DNA of 64,000 nucleotides from the NCBI RefSeq assembly GCF_051201015.1, contig NZ_JBPEHI010000002.1. One strand, written 5' to 3'. Position numbers and translations under genes: made by a program. This stretch comes from Petrimonas sulfuriphila (GTDB lineage Bacteria; Bacteroidota; Bacteroidia; Bacteroidales; Dysgonomonadaceae). Below are positions 1-9,209 of the stretch, one piece after another (the first letter of the stretch is position 1; each line of letters starts with the position of its first letter). The notes beneath the pieces were generated by a model. That model was not told where the DNA came from. It saw only the letters and a list, made by a program, of their open reading frames with translations, and made no database searches.

Positions 1-202
1 GAATGTTTTGTTTAGATTCATAATGATAATTAATTGAAGTTATTACGCTTCAAAATTATCACTATTCTAATTTACCGACAGGTTTAGTTCAACGTGTTGT
101 TTACGCAATAAATATACAACTTTCGTAAATACCCGATTTATAACATTCGCTTATATATATTAACATTAAAATATTTTGCATTTATATCATATTGTATTTG
201 TG

Positions 203-238
203 TTTGTTATGTTTTAATTAATTTTTTTTATATTTTTG
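203..238 (+). promoter_or_regulatory. weak candidate promoter of the tyrosine recombinase
   Basis: TATTTTTG at 231-238 fits the Bacteroidota -7 consensus TAnnTTTG. The nearest TTTG (203-206) is 24 nt upstream, longer than the usual 19-21 nt, so the -33 element is doubtful. The first 269 bases are otherwise very AT-rich and hold no gene that I can support. Confidence 0.3.
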
Positions 239-269
239 CATATACGAATGTTTCACAAAATCGAAGACG

Positions 270-1112
270 ATGAAAACAATGGATTTATTGGAGGAGTTTG
301 AACGAAAAATGATTGTTCAACGATACAGTTCCAACTCCATTCAAAATTACAAGAGTGCGGTGAGGAGTTTTTTACAGCTGGCTGAAAAGAAATACAGCCA
401 TCCGCTGGAGATAACGGAAACGGAAATTGAGAAATATATATACTGGAAAATTGAGAAACATCGCATCGGAGCATCTTATCAACGTTTGATCGTGGCTTCA
501 ATAGACAAGTTTTATCTTTCCATGTTCAACAGACAACTCAACCTAAACCATCTGTATCCCCGCTCGAAGAACAAAAGTCTGCCGGTTTACCTGACTGCCC
601 GGGAGGTGAGCCGGTTAATGGAGAATGTGACCAACCTGAAGCATAAATGTATCGTACAGCTGTTATATGGATGCGGACTGCGGTTAAACGAACTGCTTCA
701 CCTGAAACTGACCGATGTCGATTCGAAAAATAAAATTATCCTGATTAGAAAAGCCAAAGGAGGAAAAGACCGTGTGGTGATGCTTTCCCCTCTGTTACTG
801 GAATCTTTAAGGCATTACTACAAGATATATCAACCGGAGGAATACCTGATAGAGGGGCAGGGAGGGGGTGTCTATTCCGAAAAGAGCGTGCAGGTCATTG
901 TCAAGAATGCAGCTTTAAAAGCGGGCATCACCAAAAAAGTGACTCCCCATACCTTGCGCCACAGCTTTGCTACCCACCTGCTGGAAAACGGTACGGATAT
1001 CCGGTATATCCAGGAATTGCTCGGACACAAATCGGTGAATACGACCGAAATTTATACCCATGTTACCGACATCGCGAAAACCAAAATAAAAAGCCCGCTC
1101 GATCTGCTTTGA
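270..1112 (+). CDS. tyrosine recombinase / site-specific integrase
   Basis: A 280-residue DNA strand-exchange enzyme of the XerC/D-like tyrosine recombinase family. An N-terminal SAM-like core-binding region covers about residues 5-90 and the catalytic domain about 105-270. The full catalytic set is visible: Arg138 in CGLRLNE, Lys166 in the KGGKDR hairpin, His227 and Arg230 in HTLR, His253 in LGHKS and the nucleophile Tyr262 in IYTHV. It stands alone at the window edge and converges on an outer-membrane protein gene with only 39 bp between. It could be a housekeeping-like recombinase, an invertase controlling surface genes, or the remnant of an element to the left. No flanking inverted repeat was found that would decide this. 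The start could also be Met4 at 279. Confidence 0.9.
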   Translation: MKTMDLLEEFERKMIVQRYSSNSIQNYKSAVRSFLQLAEKKYSHPLEITETEIEKYIYWKIEKHRIGASYQRLIVASIDKFYLSMFNRQLNLNHLYPRSKNKSLPVYLTAREVSRLMENVTNLKHKCIVQLLYGCGLRLNELLHLKLTDVDSKNKIILIRKAKGGKDRVVMLSPLLLESLRHYYKIYQPEEYLIEGQGGGVYSEKSVQVIVKNAALKAGITKKVTPHTLRHSFATHLLENGTDIRYIQELLGHKSVNTTEIYTHVTDIAKTKIKSPLDLL

Positions 1113-1151
1113 TGCAGGGCGGCAGGCTTTATTTTGAGTGAAACAGTACTT

Positions 1152-3464
1152 TTACATCCGGTTGATCTCTCCCTGGCCGGCGCCGGTTCCCTTGTACCGG
1201 TTCTTGGCGGTATTGAATTTGTAGCGCACCGTCAGCTCCAGCTCGCGCGTATCCCAGCGGCTGAACTGGTAAATGTTGAGGCGGTCGTTATAAGCTTTGA
1301 TATCCATCGTACGCCCGTGGAAGAGATCGTGCCCTTTCAGCACTACCGACAGCCGGTCGTCGAAGAACGATTTGGTGACTCCCAGGTTGACCACGAACTG
1401 GTGATCGGTCAATTCCACGTTTTGCTGGTTCCCCTTGCCCTGAAAATTGGCGTCGAGGGTCAGGAGGAATCCTTTCGGCAACGAAAAGGAATTGTTCAGC
1501 GAGGCGGTGGGTATGGGGCTGTTCAGGCGTACCTGCTTATCGTTGCTGGTGATGGTGAGCCATTGTTTCATAAACCCGATGGAGGCCTGCGGAGCCCAGA
1601 TGCCGAATTTGGGAGAAGCGGTGAGGTAGGCGGTCAGGCTGGGCAGCTTGTCCAGGTTGCGCGTAGAAAGGAGGGTTACGGCGGGATTTTCTTCCATCTG
1701 TGTCGCCCACTGCATGATCACATCTCTTTCCTGCTTGTAGCTGACCATGAGCTGAAGGTATTTCCAGGAACCGGTGAGCGAAGCATCGTGGATGATGGTC
1801 GGCTTGAGGAAAGGGTTGCCTGTCTGCATGGTGAACCGGTTGGCATAGAAGATGCTGCTTCCCAGCTGCCAGTATGCGGGACGGACGGTCTTTGCAGTAT
1901 AGCTTAGTTGCAGTTGCACTCCGCCCAGTGTATTGCTGTAGGAGAAATTGGGAAACCAGTGCGCGTAATGCCGGCTTTGTTCATCCATCTTTTCGCCGTC
2001 GCTGAAATAGTCGGAATAGACTTTCTCTAAGCGGACTCCGCCAGTTAACTGTCCGATAGGGGTGGAACGGGAATATTCAGCGAAGAAAGCGTTGTTTTCG
2101 TCGTGGATGGAAGTGTTGGTGGAAGGGATTCCCTGGATGTCGGTGGTGTAGTCATCGTCCCGGCGGGTACGGGTAAACTCATTCCCTGCCGAGAGCTGGC
2201 CTTCCCAAACAGGGTAGGAGAGTACCAGCCTGGTGGCAAACAGGCGATTCTTGATCCGGTTGTCGGAAGTGATGACCCGGTCGTCATACTCCTGGCTGCT
2301 CTCGGTAATGGAGGAGGCGGTCGATTGGCTGCTCCTGTAGAAATCGCTGTTGAAATCCACGTTCAGTTCTCCGAACTTGCCGTTGTAATAGGCGTTCAGC
2401 CTGTGCCTGGGTTTGCTGTTCTGTGTCTGGTTATCGTTGCTTTCCCACCGGTCGTAAAACACTCCGTCGGCATAGACGTCGCTCAGCGTGGTGGACTGCA
2501 TGCCGTTTTTTCCCGGAAAGGCGGTCATGGTGTATTTTACTCCCGCATAATGGTTGGATGAAATCTCGTAGTTGACTCCCGCAATGGTGGTCAGCGGATT
2601 GGATAGCCCGTCCACACGGAGTTCGTTTTTTTGTGTCCAAAGGGTATCTACGAAGGCCTCCTGGGCTATCCGGCTGTCCTGGACGTAGGCATACCGTTCA
2701 TATTTGACCGTCCCGAAGATATCCCATCCCTTGTGGCGGTAGTTCAGGTTGAGCTGCTGCCGCAGGTCGGTATTTTCCGTTTGCAGGTAGGTAGACCGTA
2801 TATCGAAGCTCAATCCGTCGCCGGTCTTGCGGACGGTATGAATACGGATCACCGCCTTTACGGAGGCATCGTATCCCGCGCCGGGGTTGTGCACAATCTC
2901 CACTTCCCTGATGTCGGCGGACGAGATCAGGTCGAGTTCCGACACGTCGCGCAACTCACGGTTGTTGACGTAAATCTTTGCCTTCCCTTTGCCGAAGATC
3001 GAGAAATCGCCGTTGTCACCCGTGATGGCGGGCAACCGTTTCAGCACATCGTTGGCTGTTCCGGCCTTGCTCAATACGGTGTTTTGTACGGTAGCCACCA
3101 CGGCATCACTGCGCAGCCTGATGCGGGGCAGGTCTCCTTCTACTACCACTTCATCCAGCAGGGTAGTGTCCGGTTGAAGGGAGATCGTTTGTTCGGGGAG
3201 CGCCGGCACCGTTTGTGTTTCGTATCCAATAAACGATACCCGCAGAAGGGCATTGGAGCTGTTGTTATCCGCAAGAAGCGAGAAGACACCTTGTTGATCG
3301 GTGGTGGTTCCCGTGATCAGTGTTGAGTCGGGGAGGGAGTAGATGGCCACATTGGCAAATGGAATGGGATTGCTGTCGCTATCGGTTACCGTTCCTTTTA
3401 TCTGGGCACGCAGGGGCAACAGTATGCCACATAGAAATAACGAAAAGAGAATTTTTTGATTCAT
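1152..3464 (-). CDS. outer-membrane beta-barrel (TonB-receptor-like) protein
   Basis: A 770-residue exported protein with a signal peptide (about residues 1-20, ending LRAQ). This is followed by a CarboxypepD_reg-like beta-sandwich (about 22-100, KGTVTD...FIGYET), a plug-like domain (about 115-230) and a long beta-barrel. The C-terminal pattern (RYKFNT, then NRYKGTGAGQ) is that of the outer-membrane beta-barrel family OMP_b-brl_3, relatives of TonB-dependent receptors often found without a SusD partner. No SusD or anti-sigma gene is adjacent, so I assign no substrate. Its promoter would lie in the 173-bp gap shared with the divergent gene at 3638. The plus-strand reading frames that overlap it are shadows. 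Confidence 0.9.
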   Translation of the reverse strand: MNQKILFSLFLCGILLPLRAQIKGTVTDSDSNPIPFANVAIYSLPDSTLITGTTTDQQGVFSLLADNNSSNALLRVSFIGYETQTVPALPEQTISLQPDTTLLDEVVVEGDLPRIRLRSDAVVATVQNTVLSKAGTANDVLKRLPAITGDNGDFSIFGKGKAKIYVNNRELRDVSELDLISSADIREVEIVHNPGAGYDASVKAVIRIHTVRKTGDGLSFDIRSTYLQTENTDLRQQLNLNYRHKGWDIFGTVKYERYAYVQDSRIAQEAFVDTLWTQKNELRVDGLSNPLTTIAGVNYEISSNHYAGVKYTMTAFPGKNGMQSTTLSDVYADGVFYDRWESNDNQTQNSKPRHRLNAYYNGKFGELNVDFNSDFYRSSQSTASSITESSQEYDDRVITSDNRIKNRLFATRLVLSYPVWEGQLSAGNEFTRTRRDDDYTTDIQGIPSTNTSIHDENNAFFAEYSRSTPIGQLTGGVRLEKVYSDYFSDGEKMDEQSRHYAHWFPNFSYSNTLGGVQLQLSYTAKTVRPAYWQLGSSIFYANRFTMQTGNPFLKPTIIHDASLTGSWKYLQLMVSYKQERDVIMQWATQMEENPAVTLLSTRNLDKLPSLTAYLTASPKFGIWAPQASIGFMKQWLTITSNDKQVRLNSPIPTASLNNSFSLPKGFLLTLDANFQGKGNQQNVELTDHQFVVNLGVTKSFFDDRLSVVLKGHDLFHGRTMDIKAYNDRLNIYQFSRWDTRELELTVRYKFNTAKNRYKGTGAGQGEINRM

Positions 3465-3533
3465 TGTGTTTTTGTTTTAATCCGATAATAGGACAACCGT
3501 TTCCTTTGTTTGGTTACAACCTGTACAATTTTT

Positions 3534-3564
3534 TTTGCCGGAAAAAGAATATCCATTATCTTTA
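3534..3564 (+). promoter_or_regulatory. promoter for the secreted protein/fucosidase pair
   Basis: TTTG (3534-3537), 19 nt, then TATCTTTA (3557-3564) matches the Bacteroidota -33/-7 promoter pattern (TTTG ... TAnnTTTG) with a single mismatch in the last base. It lies 73 nt upstream of the ATG at 3638. Confidence 0.55.
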
Positions 3565-3637
3565 CGTCGTCCAATCGCATCAAAAAGGTACGGTACAATG
3601 AAACCGGCACAATTAAAGTAATCGTTGGACAGGCAAC

Positions 3638-4294
3638 ATGCAAATCAAATACCTGACTTTATTCCTCCTGTTGTCGACAACCGTTTGCCTGAAAGCACAG
3701 GAAACGGTAACCCTGTCGCATTACCTGTTCCCCGATTTCCAGCCGGGGGTGGTGTTGCTGAAAAACGGCGTGAGGAACAACGCCAAGCTCAATTATAATG
3801 CAGCATCGGAAGAGATGGTTTTTGATGAAAACGGCAAAACCCTGGCAATAGGAGATGCCGTCCTTCCCCAGATAGATACCGTGTTCGTTGCGGATGAGAA
3901 GTTTATCCGGATAAACAATAAATTCGTAAGAATCCTGATCGATAAACCTGAAATTGATTTGTTTGTGGAACACAAATGCAGGCTGATCCCTCCCGGGAAA
4001 CCGGCCGCTTACGGAGGAACGTCGCAAACATCATCCACAACATCTTATTCTTCCATCCTGTCGGACGGCAGGGTATATGACCTGAAACTTCCTGACGACT
4101 ACAAGATTATACCTTACAATGTGTTTTGGCTGAACCGGAACGGGAAGTTGCAAAGTTTTTCGAACCTCGGGCAGTTGAAGAAAATTTATCGGGACAAAAA
4201 GAAGCTGGTTGGCGATTACCTGAAAAAGAACGAGGTGAAGCTGGCTAATGAAAAGAGTGTTGAGGAGGCCATAACCTATCTGGAAAACAATTAA
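3638..4294 (+). CDS. secreted protein of unknown function
   Basis: A 218-residue protein with a clear N-terminal signal peptide (MQIKYLTLFLLLSTTVCLKA, cleavage near residue 20). The mature part is a mix of short beta-strand-like and charged helical segments with no cysteine-rich or catalytic motif that I recognise. It is followed after 16 bp by a secreted GH29 fucosidase on the same strand and has its own promoter-like sequence, so the two are probably co-transcribed. A functional link to fucose release is inference only. Confidence 0.75.
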   Translation: MQIKYLTLFLLLSTTVCLKAQETVTLSHYLFPDFQPGVVLLKNGVRNNAKLNYNAASEEMVFDENGKTLAIGDAVLPQIDTVFVADEKFIRINNKFVRILIDKPEIDLFVEHKCRLIPPGKPAAYGGTSQTSSTTSYSSILSDGRVYDLKLPDDYKIIPYNVFWLNRNGKLQSFSNLGQLKKIYRDKKKLVGDYLKKNEVKLANEKSVEEAITYLENN

Positions 4295-4310
4295 ATATAT
4301 ACGATTAACA

Positions 4311-5612
4311 ATGAAGCGACTAATTATCTTATCGTTGCTGGCAGTTGCTATAGCCGGCAGTTCCCAGGCACAACAAAAATATGTGCCTGCAGCAGAGAAC
4401 TTGAAAAACAGAGCCGAGTTCCAGGACATGAAATTCGGGGTATTCATCCATTGGGGTATTTACAGCATGATGGCCGACGGGGAGTGGATCATGAACAACA
4501 AGAACATCAACTGGCAGGAGTATGCCAAGCTGGCCGATGGGTTCTATCCTTCTAAATACGATGCTGAAAAATGGGTGGCAGATGTGAAGGCGGCCGGAGC
4601 AAAGTACATTTGCATCACTTCACGCCATCACGATGGCTTTTCGATGTTTCATACCCGGCAATCGCCTTATAACATTGTGGACGGCACACCGTTCAAGCGC
4701 GACATCATCAAAGAGCTCGCGGATGCTTGCCACAAGCAGGGAGTCAAACTGCATTTCTATTACTCCCAACTCGACTGGAGGCGATCCGACTATTTTCCGA
4801 TCGGACGCACGGGCCGTGGAGTAGGACGCACCGAACAGGGAAACTGGGACTCCTACCACCGGTTCATGCTCAATCAGCTTACCGAACTGTTGACCAACTA
4901 CGGAGAGATCGGCGCAATATGGTTTGACGGGCAATGGGACCAGCCTGCCGATTTCAACTGGCGACTGCGTGAAATCTACGACCACATCCACAGCATACAG
5001 CCGGGATGCCTTGTCATCAGCAATCACCACCTTGCTCCGCAGGAAGGGGAGGACGGACAGACTTTCGAAAAAGACCTTCCGGGACACAACACAACCGGAT
5101 TCTCGGCCAACGCGGAAATTGGACAACTTCCGCTCGAAACGTGCGAAACGATGAACAATTCGTGGGGATACAACATTACCGACCTGAAATACAAATCGGA
5201 GAAGGAACTGATTCATTATTTGGTTAAAGCGGCCGGCAACAATGCCAATCTATTGATGAACGTTGGACCGCGTCCAGACGGTACATTCCCCGATATAGCT
5301 GTCCAGCGCTACAAAGCCATGGGGGATTGGTTGAAGGTGTACGGTGAAAGCATTTACGGTACAAGGGGAGGGCTTGTCACACCGCGCGACTGGGGTGTCA
5401 CCACGCAAAAAGAGAACAGGCTCTACGTCCATATCCTCAACTACAAAGATAAATCGCTTTATTTGCCGACGAACGGTAAAAAAGTGAAGTCGGCCCGCGT
5501 TTTCCTTGATAAGAAACCGGTGAAATTCACGCAGGACGCTGACGGTGTTCTGTTGAAACTCGACAAGGTTCCCGATGAACTGGATTACGTGGTAGAACTT
5601 GAGTTGAAGTAA
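4311..5612 (+). CDS. alpha-L-fucosidase, GH29
   Basis: A 433-residue glycoside hydrolase that removes terminal alpha-L-fucose from glycans. It has a signal peptide (residues 1-20, ending SSQA), so it acts in the periplasm or at the surface. GH29 landmarks are present: FGVFIHWGIYS (42-52), SRHHDGFSMF (104-113) and WFDG at 204-207, where Asp206 is the expected retaining nucleophile. A (beta/alpha)8 barrel fills about residues 30-340 and a short beta-sandwich the rest, the usual two-domain length. It follows the 218-residue secreted protein by 16 bp and converges on gtrA with 4 bp between. The acid/base residue is variable in GH29 and I do not assign it. Confidence 0.95.
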   Translation: MKRLIILSLLAVAIAGSSQAQQKYVPAAENLKNRAEFQDMKFGVFIHWGIYSMMADGEWIMNNKNINWQEYAKLADGFYPSKYDAEKWVADVKAAGAKYICITSRHHDGFSMFHTRQSPYNIVDGTPFKRDIIKELADACHKQGVKLHFYYSQLDWRRSDYFPIGRTGRGVGRTEQGNWDSYHRFMLNQLTELLTNYGEIGAIWFDGQWDQPADFNWRLREIYDHIHSIQPGCLVISNHHLAPQEGEDGQTFEKDLPGHNTTGFSANAEIGQLPLETCETMNNSWGYNITDLKYKSEKELIHYLVKAAGNNANLLMNVGPRPDGTFPDIAVQRYKAMGDWLKVYGESIYGTRGGLVTPRDWGVTTQKENRLYVHILNYKDKSLYLPTNGKKVKSARVFLDKKPVKFTQDADGVLLKLDKVPDELDYVVELELK

Positions 5613-5616
5613 GAGT

Positions 5617-6111
5617 TTAGTTTTTTATTTTGAACGTGAACGTCTTTTGAGAGAAATAGCTGAAGATCGTACAAATCAGCGTCACCACCATTTTCGAGGG
5701 TGTGGGGTAGAGGTGCAGCACCTCTACCAGTAGCTTTAATCCGAAATAATTGATCAGCAGGTTCACTCCCACAACAGCCATATAGCGGACGAGCTGTTCC
5801 TTGCCCCGCAAATCGGAAGAGGTGAATGTGACGTATTTTTGAAGCAGAAATCCCGAGAACAGGGTGACCGGAAACGTGATGAGCAGAGCCGCGATGTGCG
5901 GGCTGATGGTCACAAACCCGAGCGGAACGAACTGCTTTTGTATGATGTAGTTATAGACAACGAAATAGAGTAGCCAGTCGAATCCTACATTGGCGGCACC
6001 GCTTACGCCATAGCGGAAAAACTGTCGACTGAAATAGCGCTTGAACGGCGGATAAAAGAAGTCAATGAGATCGCCGATAAGTTTTCCCGTAAGCACTAAA
6101 ATTCTTCTCAT
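5617..6111 (-). CDS. GtrA-like membrane protein
   Basis: A 164-residue integral membrane protein with four predicted transmembrane helices after a basic cytoplasmic N-terminus (FYPPFKRYFSRQFFRYGVSG), the GtrA/DPMS family layout. Family members act in translocation of prenyl-linked sugars or as auxiliary subunits for cell-wall polysaccharide decoration. No glycosyltransferase partner is next to it. It is transcribed after menA (15 bp gap) and meets the fucosidase tail-to-tail. Confidence 0.85.
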   Translation of the reverse strand: MRRILVLTGKLIGDLIDFFYPPFKRYFSRQFFRYGVSGAANVGFDWLLYFVVYNYIIQKQFVPLGFVTISPHIAALLITFPVTLFSGFLLQKYVTFTSSDLRGKEQLVRYMAVVGVNLLINYFGLKLLVEVLHLYPTPSKMVVTLICTIFSYFSQKTFTFKIKN

Positions 6112-6126
6112 TCCTTTTCAGACGGT

Positions 6127-7032
6127 TTAAATATTGATGCAGATGCTGAAAACAACGGCTAACAGAAAACCTGACATTGAGGTAAGCTTAAGGTAGGGAT
6201 CCAGCTCGCGGCCTGTTTTCTTGTGAACTTGCGTTAAGAGGTAGAACTGGTAAAGAAAAACAGCCACACAGAGAAACCGGTATCCGGGCAATGCTGCAAA
6301 CATAAAACTGTACTGCAAAAAGCAGGTAAACATTCCAAAAGTGAGCAGGGTATGGTAGATCTTGGCGTTTTTTAAGCCTAACCTCAATGCAAAGGTGATT
6401 TTCCCCGATGCCTTGTCGTTATCCATGTCGCGCATGTTGTTGATGTTGAGTACCATCGTGCTTATGAAGCCCAAGCCTACAGCTGGCAAGACAGGCTGAA
6501 ACCCGATGGAGTGGGTGTGCAGGAAATAAGTGCCGACAACCGCTACCGGGCCAAAAAACAAAAAAGCAAAAAAATCACCCAACCCCACGTAGCCGTAAGC
6601 ATACTTGCCGATGGTGTAGAACAGGGCCGACAGGATACAGACCAACCCGATGCCCAGCAGTACGAAAACGGACGGTTGGGTATAACTCTCCGCAGCGTCT
6701 AAAACCAGCGTAAGCCCGATTGCAGCAACGATAACGATAGCGATCCCGATGGCTGTTTTCATCTCCCCGGGAGAAATTTTTCCGCTTTGCACCGCACGGG
6801 CAGGACCCTGTCGGTTGCCGGTAACATCGGTACCTTTCAGGTAGTCGCCCAAGTCGTTTGCCAGGTTCGACAAGATCTGGATGGATACAGCCAGTGCCAG
6901 TGCCAATACAAAAGTGATTGCAGAGAATTTTCCTTCCTGCAAGGCAACTCCCGTACCCAGGGTAACTCCGGCGACAGCCAGAAAGAGTGTGCGAAGCCTG
7001 AAAGCCGAGATCCAGTTTTTTAACTTCGCCAT
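6127..7032 (-). CDS. menA: 1,4-dihydroxy-2-naphthoate polyprenyltransferase
   Basis: A 301-residue UbiA-superfamily enzyme that prenylates 1,4-dihydroxy-2-naphthoate in menaquinone synthesis, an inner-membrane reaction. Both Mg-diphosphate binding motifs are present: NDLGDYLKGTD starting at residue 59 and NNMRDMDND around 198-206. They are separated by hydrophobic helices, giving about eight or nine TM segments in all. No other men genes are adjacent. The start lies 2 bp after proS, so the two are probably co-transcribed. Confidence 0.93.
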   Translation of the reverse strand: MAKLKNWISAFRLRTLFLAVAGVTLGTGVALQEGKFSAITFVLALALAVSIQILSNLANDLGDYLKGTDVTGNRQGPARAVQSGKISPGEMKTAIGIAIVIVAAIGLTLVLDAAESYTQPSVFVLLGIGLVCILSALFYTIGKYAYGYVGLGDFFAFLFFGPVAVVGTYFLHTHSIGFQPVLPAVGLGFISTMVLNINNMRDMDNDKASGKITFALRLGLKNAKIYHTLLTFGMFTCFLQYSFMFAALPGYRFLCVAVFLYQFYLLTQVHKKTGRELDPYLKLTSMSGFLLAVVFSICINI

Positions 7033-7034
7033 CT

Positions 7035-8516
7035 TTAATATGCCCTTGCGAAAATCACCCGTTGTGCCGACGGTTTACCGGTAACCATGCATTTCCCGGG
7101 TGTTTTATCACCTTCCAACGGGATACAACGGATGGTAGCCTTGGTTTCGTTCTTGATGAGCTCTTCGGTTTCGGGGGTTCCGTCCCAATGACAGAGTAGA
7201 AATCCGCCTTTCTCGATCTCTTCTTTAAATTCTTCGTAGGAGTTTACTTCGCGGGTGGTGGAGGCGCGGTAATCGAGCGCTTTCTTATAGATGTTTTCCT
7301 GAATTTCATCGAGCAGGTTCTTGACGTATTCCTCGATGTTCTCGCAGGAAACGGTCTCTTTGGTCAGCGTATCGCGGCGGGCAACCTCTATGGTGTTGTT
7401 CTCCATATCCCGGCCACCCATAGCCAGACGAACGGGAACACCTTTTAATTCGTATTCGGAAAACTTCCACCCCGGTTTCTTGTTGTCGGAGTTATCGTAC
7501 TTTACGCTTACTCCCAGCGCTTTAAGGCGTGAGACAATGCCCGATACCTTTTCGTCTATTTGAGACAGTTGTTCGGCATTTTTGTATATGGGAACGATAA
7601 CAACCTGATAGGGAGCCAGTTTTGGAGGGAGCACCAACCCGTTGTCATCGCTGTGGGCCATGATGAGTGCTCCGATAAGCCGGGTGGAAACTCCCCAGGA
7701 GGTAGCCCAGACATAGTCGCGTCCACCGTCCTTATCGGCAAACATTACGTCAAACGCTTTGGCGAAGTTCTGTCCCAGAAAATGCGATGTGCCGGATTGC
7801 AGGGCTTTTCCGTCCTGCATCAATGCTTCGATAGTATAGGTATCTATAGCTCCCGCAAATCGCTCAGAAGCTGATTTCTTTCCTTTTATCACCGGCAGAG
7901 CCATGTGCTTTTCGGCAAAATCGGCGTAAACGTTAATCATCTTCTCGGTCTCCTCTACAGCTTCTTTCTCCGTGGCATGGGCCGTATGCCCTTCCTGCCA
8001 GAGAAATTCGGCCGTGCGGAGGAACAGCCGGGTACGCATCTCCCAACGAACCACGTTTGCCCATTGGTTGATGAGCAACGGCAGGTCGCGATACGATTGA
8101 ATCCAGTTTTTATAGGTGCTCCAGATAATGGTTTCGGAGGTGGGGCGGATGATCAGTTCTTCCTCCAGCTTGGCCTCGGGGTCTACCACTACGCCGCTTC
8201 CATCGGGAGCGTTTTTTAGCCGGTAGTGTGTTACTACGGCGCACTCCTTGGCAAAACCTTCCACGTGGTCGGCTTCGCGGCTGAGAAACGATTTGGGAAT
8301 AAACAACGGAAAATAGGCATTCACGTGCCCAGTTTCCTTGAACATGTCGTCCAGCTGGCGTTGCATCTTCTCCCAGATAGCATACCCATACGGTTTTATC
8401 ACCATACAACCGCGTACGGCTGAGTTTTCCGCCAATTCGGCTTTAATCACCAGGTCGAGGTACCATTGCGAATAATCTTCGCTGCGGGAGGTAAGTTCTT
8501 TCAATTCCTTTGCCAT
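7035..8516 (-). CDS. proS: prolyl-tRNA synthetase (archaeal/eukaryote-like short form)
   Basis: A 493-residue class II aminoacyl-tRNA synthetase charging tRNA-Pro. Motif 2 (RPTSE around residue 125, then VVRWEMRTR) and motif 3 (MAHSDDNGLVLPP) are visible. There is no editing insertion between motifs 2 and 3. The protein has the HGTP anticodon-binding domain and the extra C-terminal domain ending in a terminal Tyr (RVIFARAY). This is the archaeal/eukaryote-like ProS typical of Bacteroidota, not the 570-residue bacterial form. A perfect TATCTTTG -7 element lies about 36 nt upstream. Confidence 0.96.
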   Translation of the reverse strand: MAKELKELTSRSEDYSQWYLDLVIKAELAENSAVRGCMVIKPYGYAIWEKMQRQLDDMFKETGHVNAYFPLFIPKSFLSREADHVEGFAKECAVVTHYRLKNAPDGSGVVVDPEAKLEEELIIRPTSETIIWSTYKNWIQSYRDLPLLINQWANVVRWEMRTRLFLRTAEFLWQEGHTAHATEKEAVEETEKMINVYADFAEKHMALPVIKGKKSASERFAGAIDTYTIEALMQDGKALQSGTSHFLGQNFAKAFDVMFADKDGGRDYVWATSWGVSTRLIGALIMAHSDDNGLVLPPKLAPYQVVIVPIYKNAEQLSQIDEKVSGIVSRLKALGVSVKYDNSDNKKPGWKFSEYELKGVPVRLAMGGRDMENNTIEVARRDTLTKETVSCENIEEYVKNLLDEIQENIYKKALDYRASTTREVNSYEEFKEEIEKGGFLLCHWDGTPETEELIKNETKATIRCIPLEGDKTPGKCMVTGKPSAQRVIFARAY

Positions 8517-8552
8517 ATCTTATATAAAATTCTGAATATTTATTTAAGGGTG

Positions 8553-8560
8553 CAAAGATA
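8553..8560 (-). promoter_or_regulatory. -7 promoter element of proS-menA-gtrA
   Basis: CAAAGATA on the plus strand is TATCTTTG on the minus strand, a perfect TAnnTTTG. The -33 position 20 nt upstream reads ATTTC rather than TTTG. It sits 36 nt ahead of the proS start codon. Confidence 0.5.
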
Positions 8561-8619
8561 CGAATAATCGCAGAAAATTGAAATTAGAAACGGGTATTTC
8601 GGCTTAGAATATCCCGGTT

Positions 8620-9123
8620 CTATTCAAAATTACTTTTTATGTTATCCAACAGGTTTCCGCAGGCATCTTCCAGCAAATCCATCACCAGCTCGAAACCGGA
8701 CGCTCCCCCGTAATAGGGATCGGGAACCTTGTGGTGATGGGAAAACTTACTGGAGAAATCAATCATCCGGTGGATCTTGGCAACATCCTCATCTGTTTTT
8801 GCCAGTTTTTTTACGTTTCTGTAGTTGTCATCATCCATCACAATGATGTAATCGAACCGCTCAAAATCAGTACTGACGAACTTCCGCGAACGGGAACAAA
8901 AATCGTAGTTGCGTCGTTGTCCGTGCATACGCATCCTATCATCGGGTAATTCACCTTCATGCCAGCCGGATGTGCCAGCGGAATCTACAAAGATACTCTC
9001 TTCCAGGCGGTTGTCGGCAACCATTTTCTTGAGAATTCCTTCGGCAGCCGGAGAACGGCAAATGTTTCCGAGACAAACAAAGAGAACGTTGACTTGTTGA
9101 TTCTTGGCAGGAGGAATTTGCAT
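8620..9123 (-). CDS. low-molecular-weight protein tyrosine phosphatase
   Basis: A 167-residue cytosolic phosphatase. The P-loop C-x5-R-S is at the N-terminus (Cys17-Leu-Gly-Asn-Ile-Cys-Arg23-Ser) and the general-acid loop DPYYGG starts at Asp135, both diagnostic of the LMW-PTP family. The length is normal. Substrates are not evident: there is no neighbouring BY-kinase or capsule gene, so a role in polysaccharide control cannot be claimed. It has its own -7 element in the divergent gap with the DUF454 gene. Confidence 0.93.
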   Translation of the reverse strand: MQIPPAKNQQVNVLFVCLGNICRSPAAEGILKKMVADNRLEESIFVDSAGTSGWHEGELPDDRMRMHGQRRNYDFCSRSRKFVSTDFERFDYIIVMDDDNYRNVKKLAKTDEDVAKIHRMIDFSSKFSHHHKVPDPYYGGASGFELVMDLLEDACGNLLDNIKSNFE

Positions 9124-9156
9124 AACGCTAATCGATTATAATCTAAAACAATGCGG

Positions 9157-9164
9157 CAAAGATA
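9157..9164 (-). promoter_or_regulatory. -7 element of the phosphatase gene
   Basis: TATCTTTG on the minus strand, 33 nt upstream of the phosphatase ATG. It lies back-to-back with the plus-strand element at 9176-9183, so the two divergent promoters share about 30 bp. No clear TTTG at -33. Confidence 0.45.
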
Positions 9165-9175
9165 ACATTTTTATT

Positions 9176-9183
9176 TATATTTG
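9176..9183 (+). promoter_or_regulatory. -7 element of the DUF454 gene
   Basis: TATATTTG is a perfect TAnnTTTG, 26 nt upstream of the ATG at 9210. No clear TTTG at the -33 position. Confidence 0.45.
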
Positions 9184-9209
9184 CAGCCTTAAACCATTTT
9201 TGTGTCGGA

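Noticed and set aside
1134..3326. Several long plus-strand frames over the outer-membrane protein gene
   Set aside because: Shadows caused by the coding frame's composition; the products are rich in Gly/Arg/Val without motifs or signal peptides.
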